Shown here one piece after another: positions 9,726 to 18,220 of a stretch of 64,000 nucleotides of DNA. Source of the DNA: Devosia sp. MC521 (GTDB lineage Bacteria; Pseudomonadota; Alphaproteobacteria; Rhizobiales; Devosiaceae); contig NZ_CP059902.1 in NCBI RefSeq assembly GCF_014127105.1, positions 2,327,001 through 2,391,000 of the forward strand, written 5' to 3'. The notes under the pieces are model-generated. The model made no database searches and was not told the DNA's origin. It saw nothing but the letters and a program-made list of their open reading frames with translations. The number at the start of each line of letters is the position of its first letter. Position 1 is the first letter of the stretch. The translations under genes were made by a program, and so were the position numbers.

Positions 9726-10409
9726 ATGGGAGTTTCGACCTTGCAGTTTATCACCAGCCTCTTCGGAGGCAGCGGCAATACGGTGGTTACCGCCGTGCTC
9801 GCGCTTGCCATCGTCCTCGTCCTTATTCTGCTGGTAAGCTGGCTACTCAAGTTCATCAGCAATGCATCAGGCAAAGCAGTACGCGGTCGCAACAAGCGAC
9901 TCGCCGTCATCGACACGTTAAATGTTGATCAGAAAAGACAATTGCTCATTGTGCGCCGTGACGATGTCGAGCATCTCATCCTCATTGGTGGCACCCAGGA
10001 CATCGTCGTAGAAGCGGGTTTTTCGGCGCCTGAACACCCAGTCGCGGTCCCTTCGCGACGCGGCTTGTCACCTTCAGCCGGGCGCCGAATGACACCCCCT
10101 GCCCAACCAACAGCATCGCCGGATGTCGCACAGACCGATTCTCCGGAGCCTCTAGTGACGGCCGCGCCAGGTACTGTACTTGAGCAGTTGCAACGTGCAG
10201 GTCACCCATCGGACAAGAAGGGTCATGTGTCGCTGCGCCACACCGGTCTTTTGCGCCCTCTCCGCAAGGGAGACGAAGATTCCACGTCGCAAACCTCGGA
10301 TTATTCGACCGTTAAGGCTGTCGACTCAGATAAAGAAGGCGCTGACACCGATTTGGGCGGGAATGCGTCGCTTGATAATGACACTAAAAAAGATGCAAAT
10401 CGCAGCTAA
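9726..10409 (+). CDS. fliO: Flagellar biosynthetic protein FliO-like
   Basis: A 227-residue protein with one transmembrane segment (about 16-42, rich in VLALAIVLVLILLVSWLLKF), then a short cytoplasmic beta region with RNKRLAVIDTLNVDQKRQLLIVRRDDVEHLILIGG, the FliO hallmark, and a long low-complexity acidic/serine C-terminus. FliO is the chaperone-like factor that helps assemble the FliP ring. It directly precedes and overlaps fliP. The ATG at 9726 is chosen; a GTG at 9714 in the same frame is possible and neither has a clear ribosome binding site. Confidence 0.85.
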   Translation: MGVSTLQFITSLFGGSGNTVVTAVLALAIVLVLILLVSWLLKFISNASGKAVRGRNKRLAVIDTLNVDQKRQLLIVRRDDVEHLILIGGTQDIVVEAGFSAPEHPVAVPSRRGLSPSAGRRMTPPAQPTASPDVAQTDSPEPLVTAAPGTVLEQLQRAGHPSDKKGHVSLRHTGLLRPLRKGDEDSTSQTSDYSTVKAVDSDKEGADTDLGGNASLDNDTKKDANRS

Positions 10410-11163
10410 ACCAGCACGCAGCTGGGGATGGAAAATCTGGCTGCCAGTGATCTTCGCTGGCAGCTTTTTAGTTGCCGCGACATCCACAGGCTACGCTCAA
10501 GACGTCTCGATAGACTTCGGGGACGAAACGACCCTCACGGAACGCGCTGTGCAGCTGATCGGCATGATCACACTGCTATCGCTAGCGCCCTCGATCCTCG
10601 TCATGGTGACGAGTTTCACGCGCATCGTTGTGGTACTTTCCCTTCTCCGCACAGCCATTGGCCTACAGACTGCGCCGCCGAACTCAGTGATGATCTCGCT
10701 GGCGCTCTTCTTGACACTTTTCATCATGCAACCGACGCTGCAGCAGTCTTACGACCAGGGCATAGCGCCACTGATGGCCGGTGAAATCGAGGTCGCCGAG
10801 GCCTTCGAGAGAAGTGCAGCACCGCTCCACGAGTTCATGCGCTTCAACGTGCGCGACAAAGACCTCTCTCTATTTTACGACCTAACGTCAGCCGAAGTCC
10901 CTGAAACCGTAGAAGAAATTCCTCTGCATCTGCTCGTGCCAGCGTTTATGATTTCTGAGTTGCGGCGGGCATTTGAAATCGGCTTCCTACTCTTCCTGCC
11001 CTTCGTCATCATCGACATGGTGGTCGCTTCAGTTCTGATGAGCATGGGTATGATGATGTTGCCGCCGGTAACGATCTCACTCCCCTTCAAACTCATTTTC
11101 TTCGTACTGGTCGACGGCTGGTATCTCGTTGCCGGGTCACTTGTTCGAAGTTTTGGCACGTAG
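10378..11163 (+). CDS. fliP: Flagellar export gate protein FliP
   Basis: A FliP of about 261 residues with a cleavable signal peptide (hydrophobic core LPVIFAGSFLVAATSTGYA, likely cut before QDVSID) and the family blocks LLSLAPSILVMVTSFTRIVVVLSLLR, GLQTAPPNSVMISLALFLTLFIM and LLVPAFMISELRRAFEIGFLLFLPF. FliP pentamers form the core of the export gate with FliQ and FliR. Three in-frame ATGs (10363, 10378, 10393) overlap the end of fliO and all precede the signal peptide, so the exact start is uncertain. The gene ends before a strong terminator. Confidence 0.95.
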   Translation: MTLKKMQIAAKPARSWGWKIWLPVIFAGSFLVAATSTGYAQDVSIDFGDETTLTERAVQLIGMITLLSLAPSILVMVTSFTRIVVVLSLLRTAIGLQTAPPNSVMISLALFLTLFIMQPTLQQSYDQGIAPLMAGEIEVAEAFERSAAPLHEFMRFNVRDKDLSLFYDLTSAEVPETVEEIPLHLLVPAFMISELRRAFEIGFLLFLPFVIIDMVVASVLMSMGMMMLPPVTISLPFKLIFFVLVDGWYLVAGSLVRSFGT

Positions 11164-11186
11164 CCAAGCCGAACCTTGGAATTTGT

Positions 11187-11221
11187 AACGCCGCGGCTTC
11201 ACTGAAAGCCGCGGCGTTTTT
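11187..11221 (+). terminator. Terminator of fliO-fliP
   Basis: AACGCCGCGGCTT-CACTGA-AAGCCGCGGCGTT at 11187-11218 followed by TTTTTATTT. The stem core is almost the same as that of the opposing terminator at 11358-11389. Confidence 0.93.
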
Positions 11222-11350
11222 TATTTCCTGTGTCAAACAACCGACGGCACGGTCACAGCCTTAGCGCTGGTCGGCGCCTTATCTGCTCATATTGGAGCAC
11301 ATCAAAGGGAGGCACGTGCTCGCCGCCCTAAAAGCCTAACTATGCGCTCA

Positions 11351-11389
11351 AAATGAAAACGCCGCGGCCTGGATTGAGGCCGCGGCGTT
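11351..11389 (-). terminator. Terminator of the fliL-fliM operon
   Basis: AACGCCGCGGCCT-GGATTG-AGGCCGCGGCGTT at 11358-11389; on the minus strand it is followed by TTCATTTT. It ends the operon fliL-fliM-DUF6468-motE-like-large solenoid gene. The 136 bases between this hairpin and the fliP terminator show no gene or site that I can identify. Confidence 0.9.
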
Positions 11390-11409
11390 ACTGGTTCAAG
11401 GTCGCTCGT

Positions 11410-14400
11410 TTAGCGCGACGCCATTCCTGCATCCACCTTGGTAGCGGTAGCAGGCGTCAAGGCCCCCTCCCCGCCATAGGTCTCGTGGTAAGAGGTCAGG
11501 AATGCTGTGAGACTATCAATCGCAGCAATTTCAGCCGCAACTTTCTTGAACTCCAGCGAGCTCGCTTGGATCGGGCCAGTGACATAATCGAACATCGCCC
11601 ACTCTGGAGCACCGACCATTTCATCGCTGAACTTTGTGCGCAAGCGCGATGCACCATACTTATCATTGGCCAAAACATAGCCAACACCCGCCTTCACAAG
11701 GTTCAAGCGCGCGGCCGCATCGAGCGGAGTGCCTTCGGGACGATTACCATAAATGGCTTCGATCATTTCGCCCGCTTGCGAATAACGCTTCGCTTTCCAA
11801 TGCGCGTCGATGCGGAGCATGTCCACATCCTTGCCACTCAGCATGCGGACAAGATCGAGCGCCAGCACATCGCGCCCAGCCTCGATCATAGCGCGCGCTT
11901 CCAGAATGCGGCGCTGGCGCTGCAAGCTATCGGGCAGATCTGGCAAACGCGTATCGTTCAATACGCGCATGGCATCCTGCGGACGACGGTCCGCCAGATA
12001 AATCACAGCAAGGTCCGTGCCCAGCTGAGCACGCGCTGCCCCACGCAGGCGATTATCCAGCTGATACCGCAAGAGTTCGGCTGCCTGGGGAAGCAAATCC
12101 ACCCGCACGAGACGACGCGCCAGATTGCGGATCATTTCGTCACCACGCGCGCCTGGCGGCGTCAGGTGCTGGAAGTCGTAGTATATGCTCAGCGCTTCGA
12201 TCGGGCCGATGGAGTCGGCCACACCATTGAGATACAGATCGCTGAACGTCTCCTGCGCTTCGTCGCGTAGCGCATTAAGCGTTGGACTCTCGTTGTAATG
12301 CGAGATCGCATTGCGCACCGCCTCGAAACCAAGGCGATAATCCCCGTTGCGGAAATACAAGCTTGCAAGCAGCGCCTGCATGTCCGCCTCTAGCCTGTCG
12401 CCACGCCAAAGCATGATCTCCGACGAGAGCGTTTCCGTTGCCTTTGCAAGGTCCAGCCGCCCCTGCTTATCCAGCAGTAGCAGCGTGCGATATACAGCTT
12501 CCGCACGGCTCGGACGCACTTCTGAAGCAATGACTTGACCGTAGATATCGAGCGCTTCGTCAGGGCGGTTCTTAAGCTCGGCCATGCGCGCTGTGGCGAT
12601 GAGATAATTAGACGCCATCTGTTCAGGCAGCAGCGCAAAGTTCAAATCATCTAGCACAGATTCTGCGAGCACAGGGTCTTCTGCCTCTACCGCAGCGCGT
12701 GCCGTCGCCAATTGAAACTCGCGGCGAGCCCACTCGGGATAATTCTGCTGCACGGCTTGAGCATCAAGTGCATCGGAACGCGCGCCACGGAAATCACCCG
12801 CATTCGCTCGCGCGATCGTGCGCCAGAACTTGGCGTCGATATCTTGGTCGAGCGACGGAGAATTTAGAACGTTGAGCGCGTCGAGCGAGCGTTCAGCTAG
12901 GATGTTCGCCACGGCAGCCGTCGTGCGCATTTCGCGGGTCAACGCCTCGTCGACCTGCTCCTCTTCAAGCAGACGGATGACCCCTAAAGCCTCCTCCGCG
13001 AACTGGTTGGCGATGTAATACTGCGCAAGGTTAAGACGCGCCGCGTCGCGCTCCGCGCCCTGTGTCAATGCCGCAGCCATTTCCAGTCGATCGCGCTGCT
13101 CGGTGAACACGAAGGGATCTTTATGTTCGAGGGTACCGAAATCGATAAACCCACTGCGGTCCATGACTTCGCTGGACGTTCCGATATTTCGGAGCGTATC
13201 AAGCGCCGAAACGGTCAGTCCAGTCGCTTCGGAGACAACCGCATAACTATCCTCAAGCGCAACCGTCACTGTAGATGACTTCGGCTTGACGACCAGACCA
13301 TGAACACTGCGCAGTGCTGTGAAATCAACATAGTCCAGTGTGCGCGTTAAACCGCGTGCTGGTGGATAGGCCGTAACGACGGATAGCGTATCGCCCACAA
13401 TCGGGTCTTGAAACTGGTGGATACGCCCCGGGCGCGCGATATCAGCCACCATCTCGAACGATCCAATATCGTCGCGACGACGGCTGAGTGCCATTGGCTC
13501 AGTCGGGCTCAGCATCATGTCACCAAGCGACAATACCCATGCCATGCCTTCCGAGCCGATAGTCGCGAGGCGCTCCTGAGAAAGATCCAATCGGACGATT
13601 TGCGTGTCACCAGATGTCAACACAGCATAGTCGTCGGTAATAGCCTCGAGGTCAGATGAGTAGGCCGGCGTACCGATGCCCGAGACGGTATCAAAAATGA
13701 GCCACACACTGTCGCCGCGACGGAATACCGCCGCCGGAATATCTCTCTCAAACGGAAAGACGACGCGTACCGTGTTGCCCAGAACGTTGACATAAGGCGT
13801 GATCGTCTCGGCCGGAGTTGCCTGCAAAGCCGAGATAGTAGGCTCTGGCGGCCGTGACGCCTGTGCCTCTGCCTGCGCAGTTTTTGCCGCCTCATCGGCG
13901 AGCGCGGTCGCCGTTAACGCAGGCAGATCAATGCCACCTGTATCGATATCTAAGACATACTGGCTGGACGAAATGGCATAGAACCGAGGCTCAACGCCTT
14001 CGGCGAAACGGAGTGACGCGACCGAACCGTCAAGCGAATAGCCCGTAGCAATCGAGGCCAGCTGCTCGGGGAGTTGGTCGATAATTTGAGAAACATCGAT
14101 CTCAACTGGCCATTCAAAATTGATAGCGCCCAGCTCGCCCTTCTGAACGAAGTTAGCGTCAGTGGGTACGGACCAGTCGAACTGAATACGTGTAAAGGTA
14201 GCAGCAGTACCAATGCGCACTTTAGCGGTTGGATTTAGCTCTGCAGCCATGCGGGCCTTACGGTCTTGTTCGGCCTTTACCGCAGCCTGGCGGGCGCGCT
14301 CGGCCAACTCGTCCACAATCTCTTGCGGGAGTGGTGGCGGCATCCCCTGCCAACTGGAGGGCATGAGATCGACGAAAAGCTTCTCGCCTGCCTCTATATG

Positions 14401-14835
14401 ATTGAAGTTGTAGGTGTTTTTTAGCCCAACCCGCAGACCGCGTCGGTCGGGATCGACCCGCGCCACAGAAAGGTAGTTTGGCATAGTCGTGCCGACATCG
14501 GGCAGCACTAAATCGACCTGTTCTTCAAACTGAATCGAGAGCACGCCATTATCGATTTTCATCGAGTATGCAGGCAATGCATCCAAGTTTGGAAAGCTGA
14601 GTATGAGGCGGGCAAAGCCATCTTCTTCAGTGGCGAATAACTGCCCCTTTTCTTGGGCCCATGCGGAAGAAGCTACCATTTGGCAGCTTAAGGCCACAGT
14701 AGCTAAAAGGAGGTACTTCGTCCCCTTGGGACTCTTCTTAATAGCGCTCTTCACCGGCCTTCTGCCCGTCCGACGCCAAAACGCGTTCATGAACAAGGCT
14801 ACTGCCAGGCACCTCATGAACGCGAGGCTTTCCAT
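11410..14835 (-). CDS. Large exported protein with N-terminal beta domains and C-terminal TPR-like solenoid
   Basis: An 1141-residue protein of unknown function. A signal peptide is present after a long positively charged lead (hydrophobic core LLLATVALSCQMVASSAWA, likely cut after residue 60 before QEKG), so the mature protein is periplasmic or envelope-bound. From about 60 to 540 it is beta-rich with repeated blocks of the type F-x-R-I-x-F-D/F-P and Y-x-L-D-I-D, resembling AMIN-like secretin/envelope domains. From about 570 to 1110 it is almost all helical with TPR-like pairs such as LAQYYIANQFAEEALGVIRL and EALDIYGQVI. It is the last gene of the fliL-fliM-DUF6468-motE-like operon, 76 bases after motE-like. 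The ATGs at 14835, 14817 and 14790 are alternative starts. The architecture recalls periplasmic motor scaffold proteins; that role is inference. Confidence 0.85.
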   Translation of the reverse strand: MESLAFMRCLAVALFMNAFWRRTGRRPVKSAIKKSPKGTKYLLLATVALSCQMVASSAWAQEKGQLFATEEDGFARLILSFPNLDALPAYSMKIDNGVLSIQFEEQVDLVLPDVGTTMPNYLSVARVDPDRRGLRVGLKNTYNFNHIEAGEKLFVDLMPSSWQGMPPPLPQEIVDELAERARQAAVKAEQDRKARMAAELNPTAKVRIGTAATFTRIQFDWSVPTDANFVQKGELGAINFEWPVEIDVSQIIDQLPEQLASIATGYSLDGSVASLRFAEGVEPRFYAISSSQYVLDIDTGGIDLPALTATALADEAAKTAQAEAQASRPPEPTISALQATPAETITPYVNVLGNTVRVVFPFERDIPAAVFRRGDSVWLIFDTVSGIGTPAYSSDLEAITDDYAVLTSGDTQIVRLDLSQERLATIGSEGMAWVLSLGDMMLSPTEPMALSRRRDDIGSFEMVADIARPGRIHQFQDPIVGDTLSVVTAYPPARGLTRTLDYVDFTALRSVHGLVVKPKSSTVTVALEDSYAVVSEATGLTVSALDTLRNIGTSSEVMDRSGFIDFGTLEHKDPFVFTEQRDRLEMAAALTQGAERDAARLNLAQYYIANQFAEEALGVIRLLEEEQVDEALTREMRTTAAVANILAERSLDALNVLNSPSLDQDIDAKFWRTIARANAGDFRGARSDALDAQAVQQNYPEWARREFQLATARAAVEAEDPVLAESVLDDLNFALLPEQMASNYLIATARMAELKNRPDEALDIYGQVIASEVRPSRAEAVYRTLLLLDKQGRLDLAKATETLSSEIMLWRGDRLEADMQALLASLYFRNGDYRLGFEAVRNAISHYNESPTLNALRDEAQETFSDLYLNGVADSIGPIEALSIYYDFQHLTPPGARGDEMIRNLARRLVRVDLLPQAAELLRYQLDNRLRGAARAQLGTDLAVIYLADRRPQDAMRVLNDTRLPDLPDSLQRQRRILEARAMIEAGRDVLALDLVRMLSGKDVDMLRIDAHWKAKRYSQAGEMIEAIYGNRPEGTPLDAAARLNLVKAGVGYVLANDKYGASRLRTKFSDEMVGAPEWAMFDYVTGPIQASSLEFKKVAAEIAAIDSLTAFLTSYHETYGGEGALTPATATKVDAGMASR

Positions 14836-14911
14836 AACTGACCCGCCGCATACACGACGGGCCTGTTATATCTACCTAGCGCTACTTAACAGCAGCCTAA
14901 GCCATTCACCG

Positions 14912-15835
14912 CTATTGACCAACAATCTGTGGTAAAGCAGCCAGATCGTCGACAGACATCTGTTCTGCAGGCTCAGTGGTATCCGTCGCCATGCGCACGG
15001 TCAGCTCTTGGGCACGCGCAGTCGTCATCGCCGCCATAATGGGAGCCATCTTACGCGGCGTCATCATCTTCGCCACTCGGAACAGGACTTCCATATCCAG
15101 CTCATCAAAGATTGCCGCAGCGTCCTTCGGCTTCATGGTGCCGTACATCGCGACAAGGGCGCCGAACTGACCTTCTTCCATAGCCTTGCGCTCTTCCACC
15201 AAGGACGAGATTTGGGTCTCGATGGACTGCAAGGTCTGCTGACGCTCTTCAATGCGCTTTTCAGCTGCTTCAACAAGTGCCGCACGCATAGCGAGCTCTT
15301 GCTCATAAGTCTGGAGCTCGGTGCGACGCTCGGTCAAACGCTCAGTGATCACGCCTTCGGTGCTCTGCACACCACCATCAACCAGCGGCACTGCACCAGT
15401 TGGCGTTAACAACTGCGCCTTTGCATCAAGCATTGGCGGGCAATCTGCCGAAATCACTAGCAAAGCACCAGGAGCCGCGTCTTCGGACCCATCTGCCGGA
15501 ACTGGAGCACATGCGTTATCCAAGGCGACTGGGTTCGACAAGGTAAGATCGGTAACCGCAGCTTCGCCGGTAGGAGTGCCCGACGGAACCATAGTTGGAG
15601 CACCGTCAGCGAGCGTCGGTGACATATCGTCAATCGTCGGCTGATCAGAGAGGGTAACAGTCTGATCGGCCAAGGTTGTTCCAAGCGCGGTAGACGCACC
15701 TTCACCATCAGCTGCAGCCACCCCCGACACTCCAGTCAAGACGTAGCCGCCTGAGCTTACAAGCCCAATAGTCTTGAAGACCAGAAGCGCCGAGATTGAA
15801 ACAATAACAACTGGGAGAAGGCGGATTTTAGTCAC
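14912..15835 (-). CDS. MotE-like protein with MgtE_N-type domain
   Basis: A 307-residue protein with one N-terminal signal/transmembrane segment (about 5-27), a long low-complexity region rich in T, A and D, a coiled coil (about 165-225, RRTELQTYEQELAMRAALVEAAEKRI) and a C-terminal domain with PKDAAAIFDELDMEVLFRVAK and MTPRKMAPIMAAM, the MgtE intracellular N-domain pattern that defines the MotE family. In Sinorhizobium MotE is a periplasmic chaperone for the motility protein MotC. Here its start overlaps the end of the DUF6468 gene by 4 bases and it precedes the large exported protein, so that protein is a candidate client. Longer than classical MotE because of the low-complexity linker. Confidence 0.82.
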   Translation of the reverse strand: MTKIRLLPVVIVSISALLVFKTIGLVSSGGYVLTGVSGVAAADGEGASTALGTTLADQTVTLSDQPTIDDMSPTLADGAPTMVPSGTPTGEAAVTDLTLSNPVALDNACAPVPADGSEDAAPGALLVISADCPPMLDAKAQLLTPTGAVPLVDGGVQSTEGVITERLTERRTELQTYEQELAMRAALVEAAEKRIEERQQTLQSIETQISSLVEERKAMEEGQFGALVAMYGTMKPKDAAAIFDELDMEVLFRVAKMMTPRKMAPIMAAMTTARAQELTVRMATDTTEPAEQMSVDDLAALPQIVGQ

Positions 15836-16275
15836 GCAGCGACTCCACGGTTACGAACGCGAGCCTGCAGTTGATCAAGTGCCGACTGCACCTTGTTGGC
15901 CACGGGCTGCTCAACCTGCACAGAAGGCTCTTCAGCCTGAGCATTGCGAGCAACACTTGTGATACGGGCAATGCGCTCCATGAGAACATTACCGGCATTA
16001 ACGTGGTTCGCCAGTTCGATGCCAAAACGCTCAGCTTCCTGCAGACGCGAGGAAAGCTGGTTGTCAGCCTCAACCGCAGTACCCTTCAGCTCTTTAATTG
16101 CCTGATTGGCGAGATTGGTCGCAGCAACAAGATCTGCAACCATTTGACGAAGCGCGTCACGATCCTGATGCAAACGCTTCAGGCGCTGGTTCAGAACGAC
16201 ACAGTAACCGATCGTCAGCAGCAAAAGTACAGCGACAGACCCTTCAACGATCACACCCAGTGGTAGGCCGAACAT
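15832..16275 (-). CDS. DUF6468 membrane protein of the fliM operon
   Basis: A 147-residue protein with one N-terminal transmembrane helix (about 8-28, VIVEGSVAVLLLLTIGYCVVL) followed by a cytoplasmic coiled coil to about residue 100 and a flexible tail. It matches what I know of the DUF6468 family, which occurs next to fliL/fliM in alphaproteobacteria. Its function is not established. It overlaps fliM by one base and motE-like by four, so it is translated with motor genes and is likely a motility accessory protein. Confidence 0.8.
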   Translation of the reverse strand: MFGLPLGVIVEGSVAVLLLLTIGYCVVLNQRLKRLHQDRDALRQMVADLVAATNLANQAIKELKGTAVEADNQLSSRLQEAERFGIELANHVNAGNVLMERIARITSVARNAQAEEPSVQVEQPVANKVQSALDQLQARVRNRGVAA

Positions 16276-17465
16276 CAGCGCTGCTCCATCTTCTCATCAA
16301 TAGCTTCAAAGGCGGCCATGGTGACCTTTGGCGGATTTAACGGGCGCGCGACGCGCACCGATACTTGGTTACCGATATGCCCCATGATGGCTTCGGTGAG
16401 TTCGACATCACCACAACGCAACCGGATCGGGTCGCTCGGCGTGCGGTCAAACATCAATGTATGGCCAGGCTTGATGTTGAGAACCTTGGCAAGCGGTAGT
16501 CTCTGCTCATGCAGCACCGCCTCCACTTCAACATCGGCCTGATAAATCTCTGACGCGAGGTGACCTTCCCAGATCGGATCGCGGCCGAATTTTTCACCCA
16601 TGAACATCTGCAACAGCTGATCACGGATAGGCTCGATGGTCGCGTATGGCAGCAGGATTTCAACCTTGCCGCCGCGATCATCCATCTCGATACGAAGTTC
16701 GATCAGAATGGCCGCATTTGCCGGACGGGAAATCGCAGCAAAGCGCGGATTGGTCTCCATGCGCTCAAGCTTAAAATTCACCTGCGTTACCGGCTCAAAA
16801 GCGCGATGCGTATCTTCAAGAATGACCTCGATCATCCGGCGCGCCAACGCCAGTTCGATCGTTGTATAAGGCCGCCCCTCAACACGGATATTGCCACCTA
16901 CACGACGCCCGCCCAACAACACATCAATCATCGAATAGATGAGGTTGGAGTCGACCGTTAGCAGGCCATAATTTTCCCACTCTTCCGCTTTGATGACCGA
17001 CAAAATGGCCGGCAGCGGAATGGAGTTCAGATAGTCGCCGAAGCGCACGGACGAGATGGAGTCCATGGTCACTTCAACGTTGTCAGACGTGAAGTTACGC
17101 AGCGATGTCGTCGACAAGCGCACAAGGCGATCGAAGACGATTTCCAGCATCGGCAGGCGCTCGTAGGAGACCAGAGCCGAATTGATAAGCGCCTGAACGC
17201 CTGTCAGTTCAACATCACTGCCCGCACTCGCATCAAAGCCGAGAAGACTGTCAATTTCGTCCTGATTAAGAACGCGATCAACCCCACCGTCTGGCTCACC
17301 AGCCGCAGCTTCTAGCATTGCTGCCCATTCAGCGGCAGCGGCCGCAGCGCGCTGCTCTTCAGTCATATCTTCGTCAGAAGGCGGCGGTGGTGGCGTGGAC
17401 AGACTGTCCAGGTCATCAAGGCCCCATTCGTCGTTGAGTTTATCGTCGTCGCCCGGACCAGCCAT
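16275..17465 (-). CDS. fliM: Flagellar motor switch protein FliM with N-terminal extension
   Basis: FliM is the C-ring component that binds phosphorylated CheY and sets rotation sense. The 396-residue product has the CheY-binding motif LNQDEIDSLLGF, but at residues 66-77 rather than at the extreme N-terminus; before it is an acidic, proline-rich extension with PPPPPSDEDMTEEQ. The middle CheC-like domain contains RPYTTIELALARRMIEVILEDTHRAF, and the C-terminal SpoA domain follows (VEAVLHEQRLPLAKVLNIKPGHTLMF). It is flanked by fliL and DUF6468 with one-base overlaps. Confidence 0.96.
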   Translation of the reverse strand: MAGPGDDDKLNDEWGLDDLDSLSTPPPPPSDEDMTEEQRAAAAAAEWAAMLEAAAGEPDGGVDRVLNQDEIDSLLGFDASAGSDVELTGVQALINSALVSYERLPMLEIVFDRLVRLSTTSLRNFTSDNVEVTMDSISSVRFGDYLNSIPLPAILSVIKAEEWENYGLLTVDSNLIYSMIDVLLGGRRVGGNIRVEGRPYTTIELALARRMIEVILEDTHRAFEPVTQVNFKLERMETNPRFAAISRPANAAILIELRIEMDDRGGKVEILLPYATIEPIRDQLLQMFMGEKFGRDPIWEGHLASEIYQADVEVEAVLHEQRLPLAKVLNIKPGHTLMFDRTPSDPIRLRCGDVELTEAIMGHIGNQVSVRVARPLNPPKVTMAAFEAIDEKMEQR

Positions 17466-17944
17466 TACTGCACCAGAATTTCTTTGAAGAGAATGCTCTC
17501 AACTTCGGCCGGATAGATGGCCAGATTAACGCGACGCAACAGCTCTTCCTTGAGACGATAAATACCCGCCGAGCCCTCTAGATCGCTTTTACGCAGCTCG
17601 CGCAGATAGACTTGGAACGCATCGACAACCTTCGCGAGGCGCGGCTGAATCTGCGTCATCATTTCTTCATTGGCTACTTCAAGCGCGATCGACAGCTTCA
17701 TATAGGCCGGACCACTTCCCGCAGAATTCAAATTCACGGTCATCGGTGGCAGGTTAAAAATGAAGGTGTCTCGTGCAACTACGGGCGCCTCACCCTGAGC
17801 TGAGCCATTTGAGCCACTCAGGAAGAAGTAGAGGCCACCACCGCCAAGCAGCAGAGCCAAAATCGCCGCAGCGATAATAATCAAGAGTTTCGGGGGGCGC
17901 TTCTTTACAGGCACGTCTGTACCAATTTCAGCTTCCGCAGCCAT
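17465..17944 (-). CDS. fliL: Flagellar basal body-associated protein FliL
   Basis: A 159-residue single-pass inner-membrane protein: cytoplasmic N-terminus with KKRPPKLL, transmembrane helix at about 20-43, and a periplasmic domain with PPMTVNLNSAGSGPAYMKLSIALEV, the FliL stomatin-like fold signature. FliL forms rings around the stators. First gene of the fliL-fliM-DUF6468-motE-like-solenoid operon; the C-terminus FKEILVQ is typical. A CtrA-type box lies 70-85 bases upstream. Confidence 0.95.
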   Translation of the reverse strand: MAAEAEIGTDVPVKKRPPKLLIIIAAAILALLLGGGGLYFFLSGSNGSAQGEAPVVARDTFIFNLPPMTVNLNSAGSGPAYMKLSIALEVANEEMMTQIQPRLAKVVDAFQVYLRELRKSDLEGSAGIYRLKEELLRRVNLAIYPAEVESILFKEILVQ

Positions 17945-18013
17945 AGTTTTGCCCTACCAAAAGTCTGCATCACAAGACGATTCCGGATGCCCTCTCAGCT
18001 AATGCCCAGATGG

Positions 18014-18028
18014 TTAACGAAACCTTAA
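18014..18028. promoter_or_regulatory. CtrA-type box between fliL and flgF
   Basis: TTAA-CGAAACC-TTAA, followed by C, is a perfect TTAA-N7-TTAAC match. It lies about 70-84 bases before fliL and about 200 before flgF, so fliL is the more likely target. Confidence 0.62.
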
Positions 18029-18146
18029 CAAACCTCTAAGTCGGCATTTTTTGCCGGGTAAGTTTTACCTAGGTGATAGTTCTTTAGCGGCAAGATTTTC
18101 ACACACGTTAGTCACCAAACCCTTGGAAACGCTAGCGGCAATCAGT

Positions 18147-18162
18147 TGGCATGGTTTCTGCA
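18147..18162 (+). promoter_or_regulatory. Sigma-54 type promoter of flgF
   Basis: TGGCAT-GGTTT-CTGCA matches the -24/-12 consensus TGGCAC-N5-TTGCA with GG and GC exactly 10 bases apart, ending 58 bases before the flgF start. In Caulobacter the rod/ring operons are sigma-54 dependent, so this is plausible, but no start site is known here. Confidence 0.55.
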
Positions 18163-18220
18163 AGGTTAACGGCGAGGCCCCGCTTGGGGAAGTGAGGCCT
18201 CGGGACTAACGGGGATCTAA

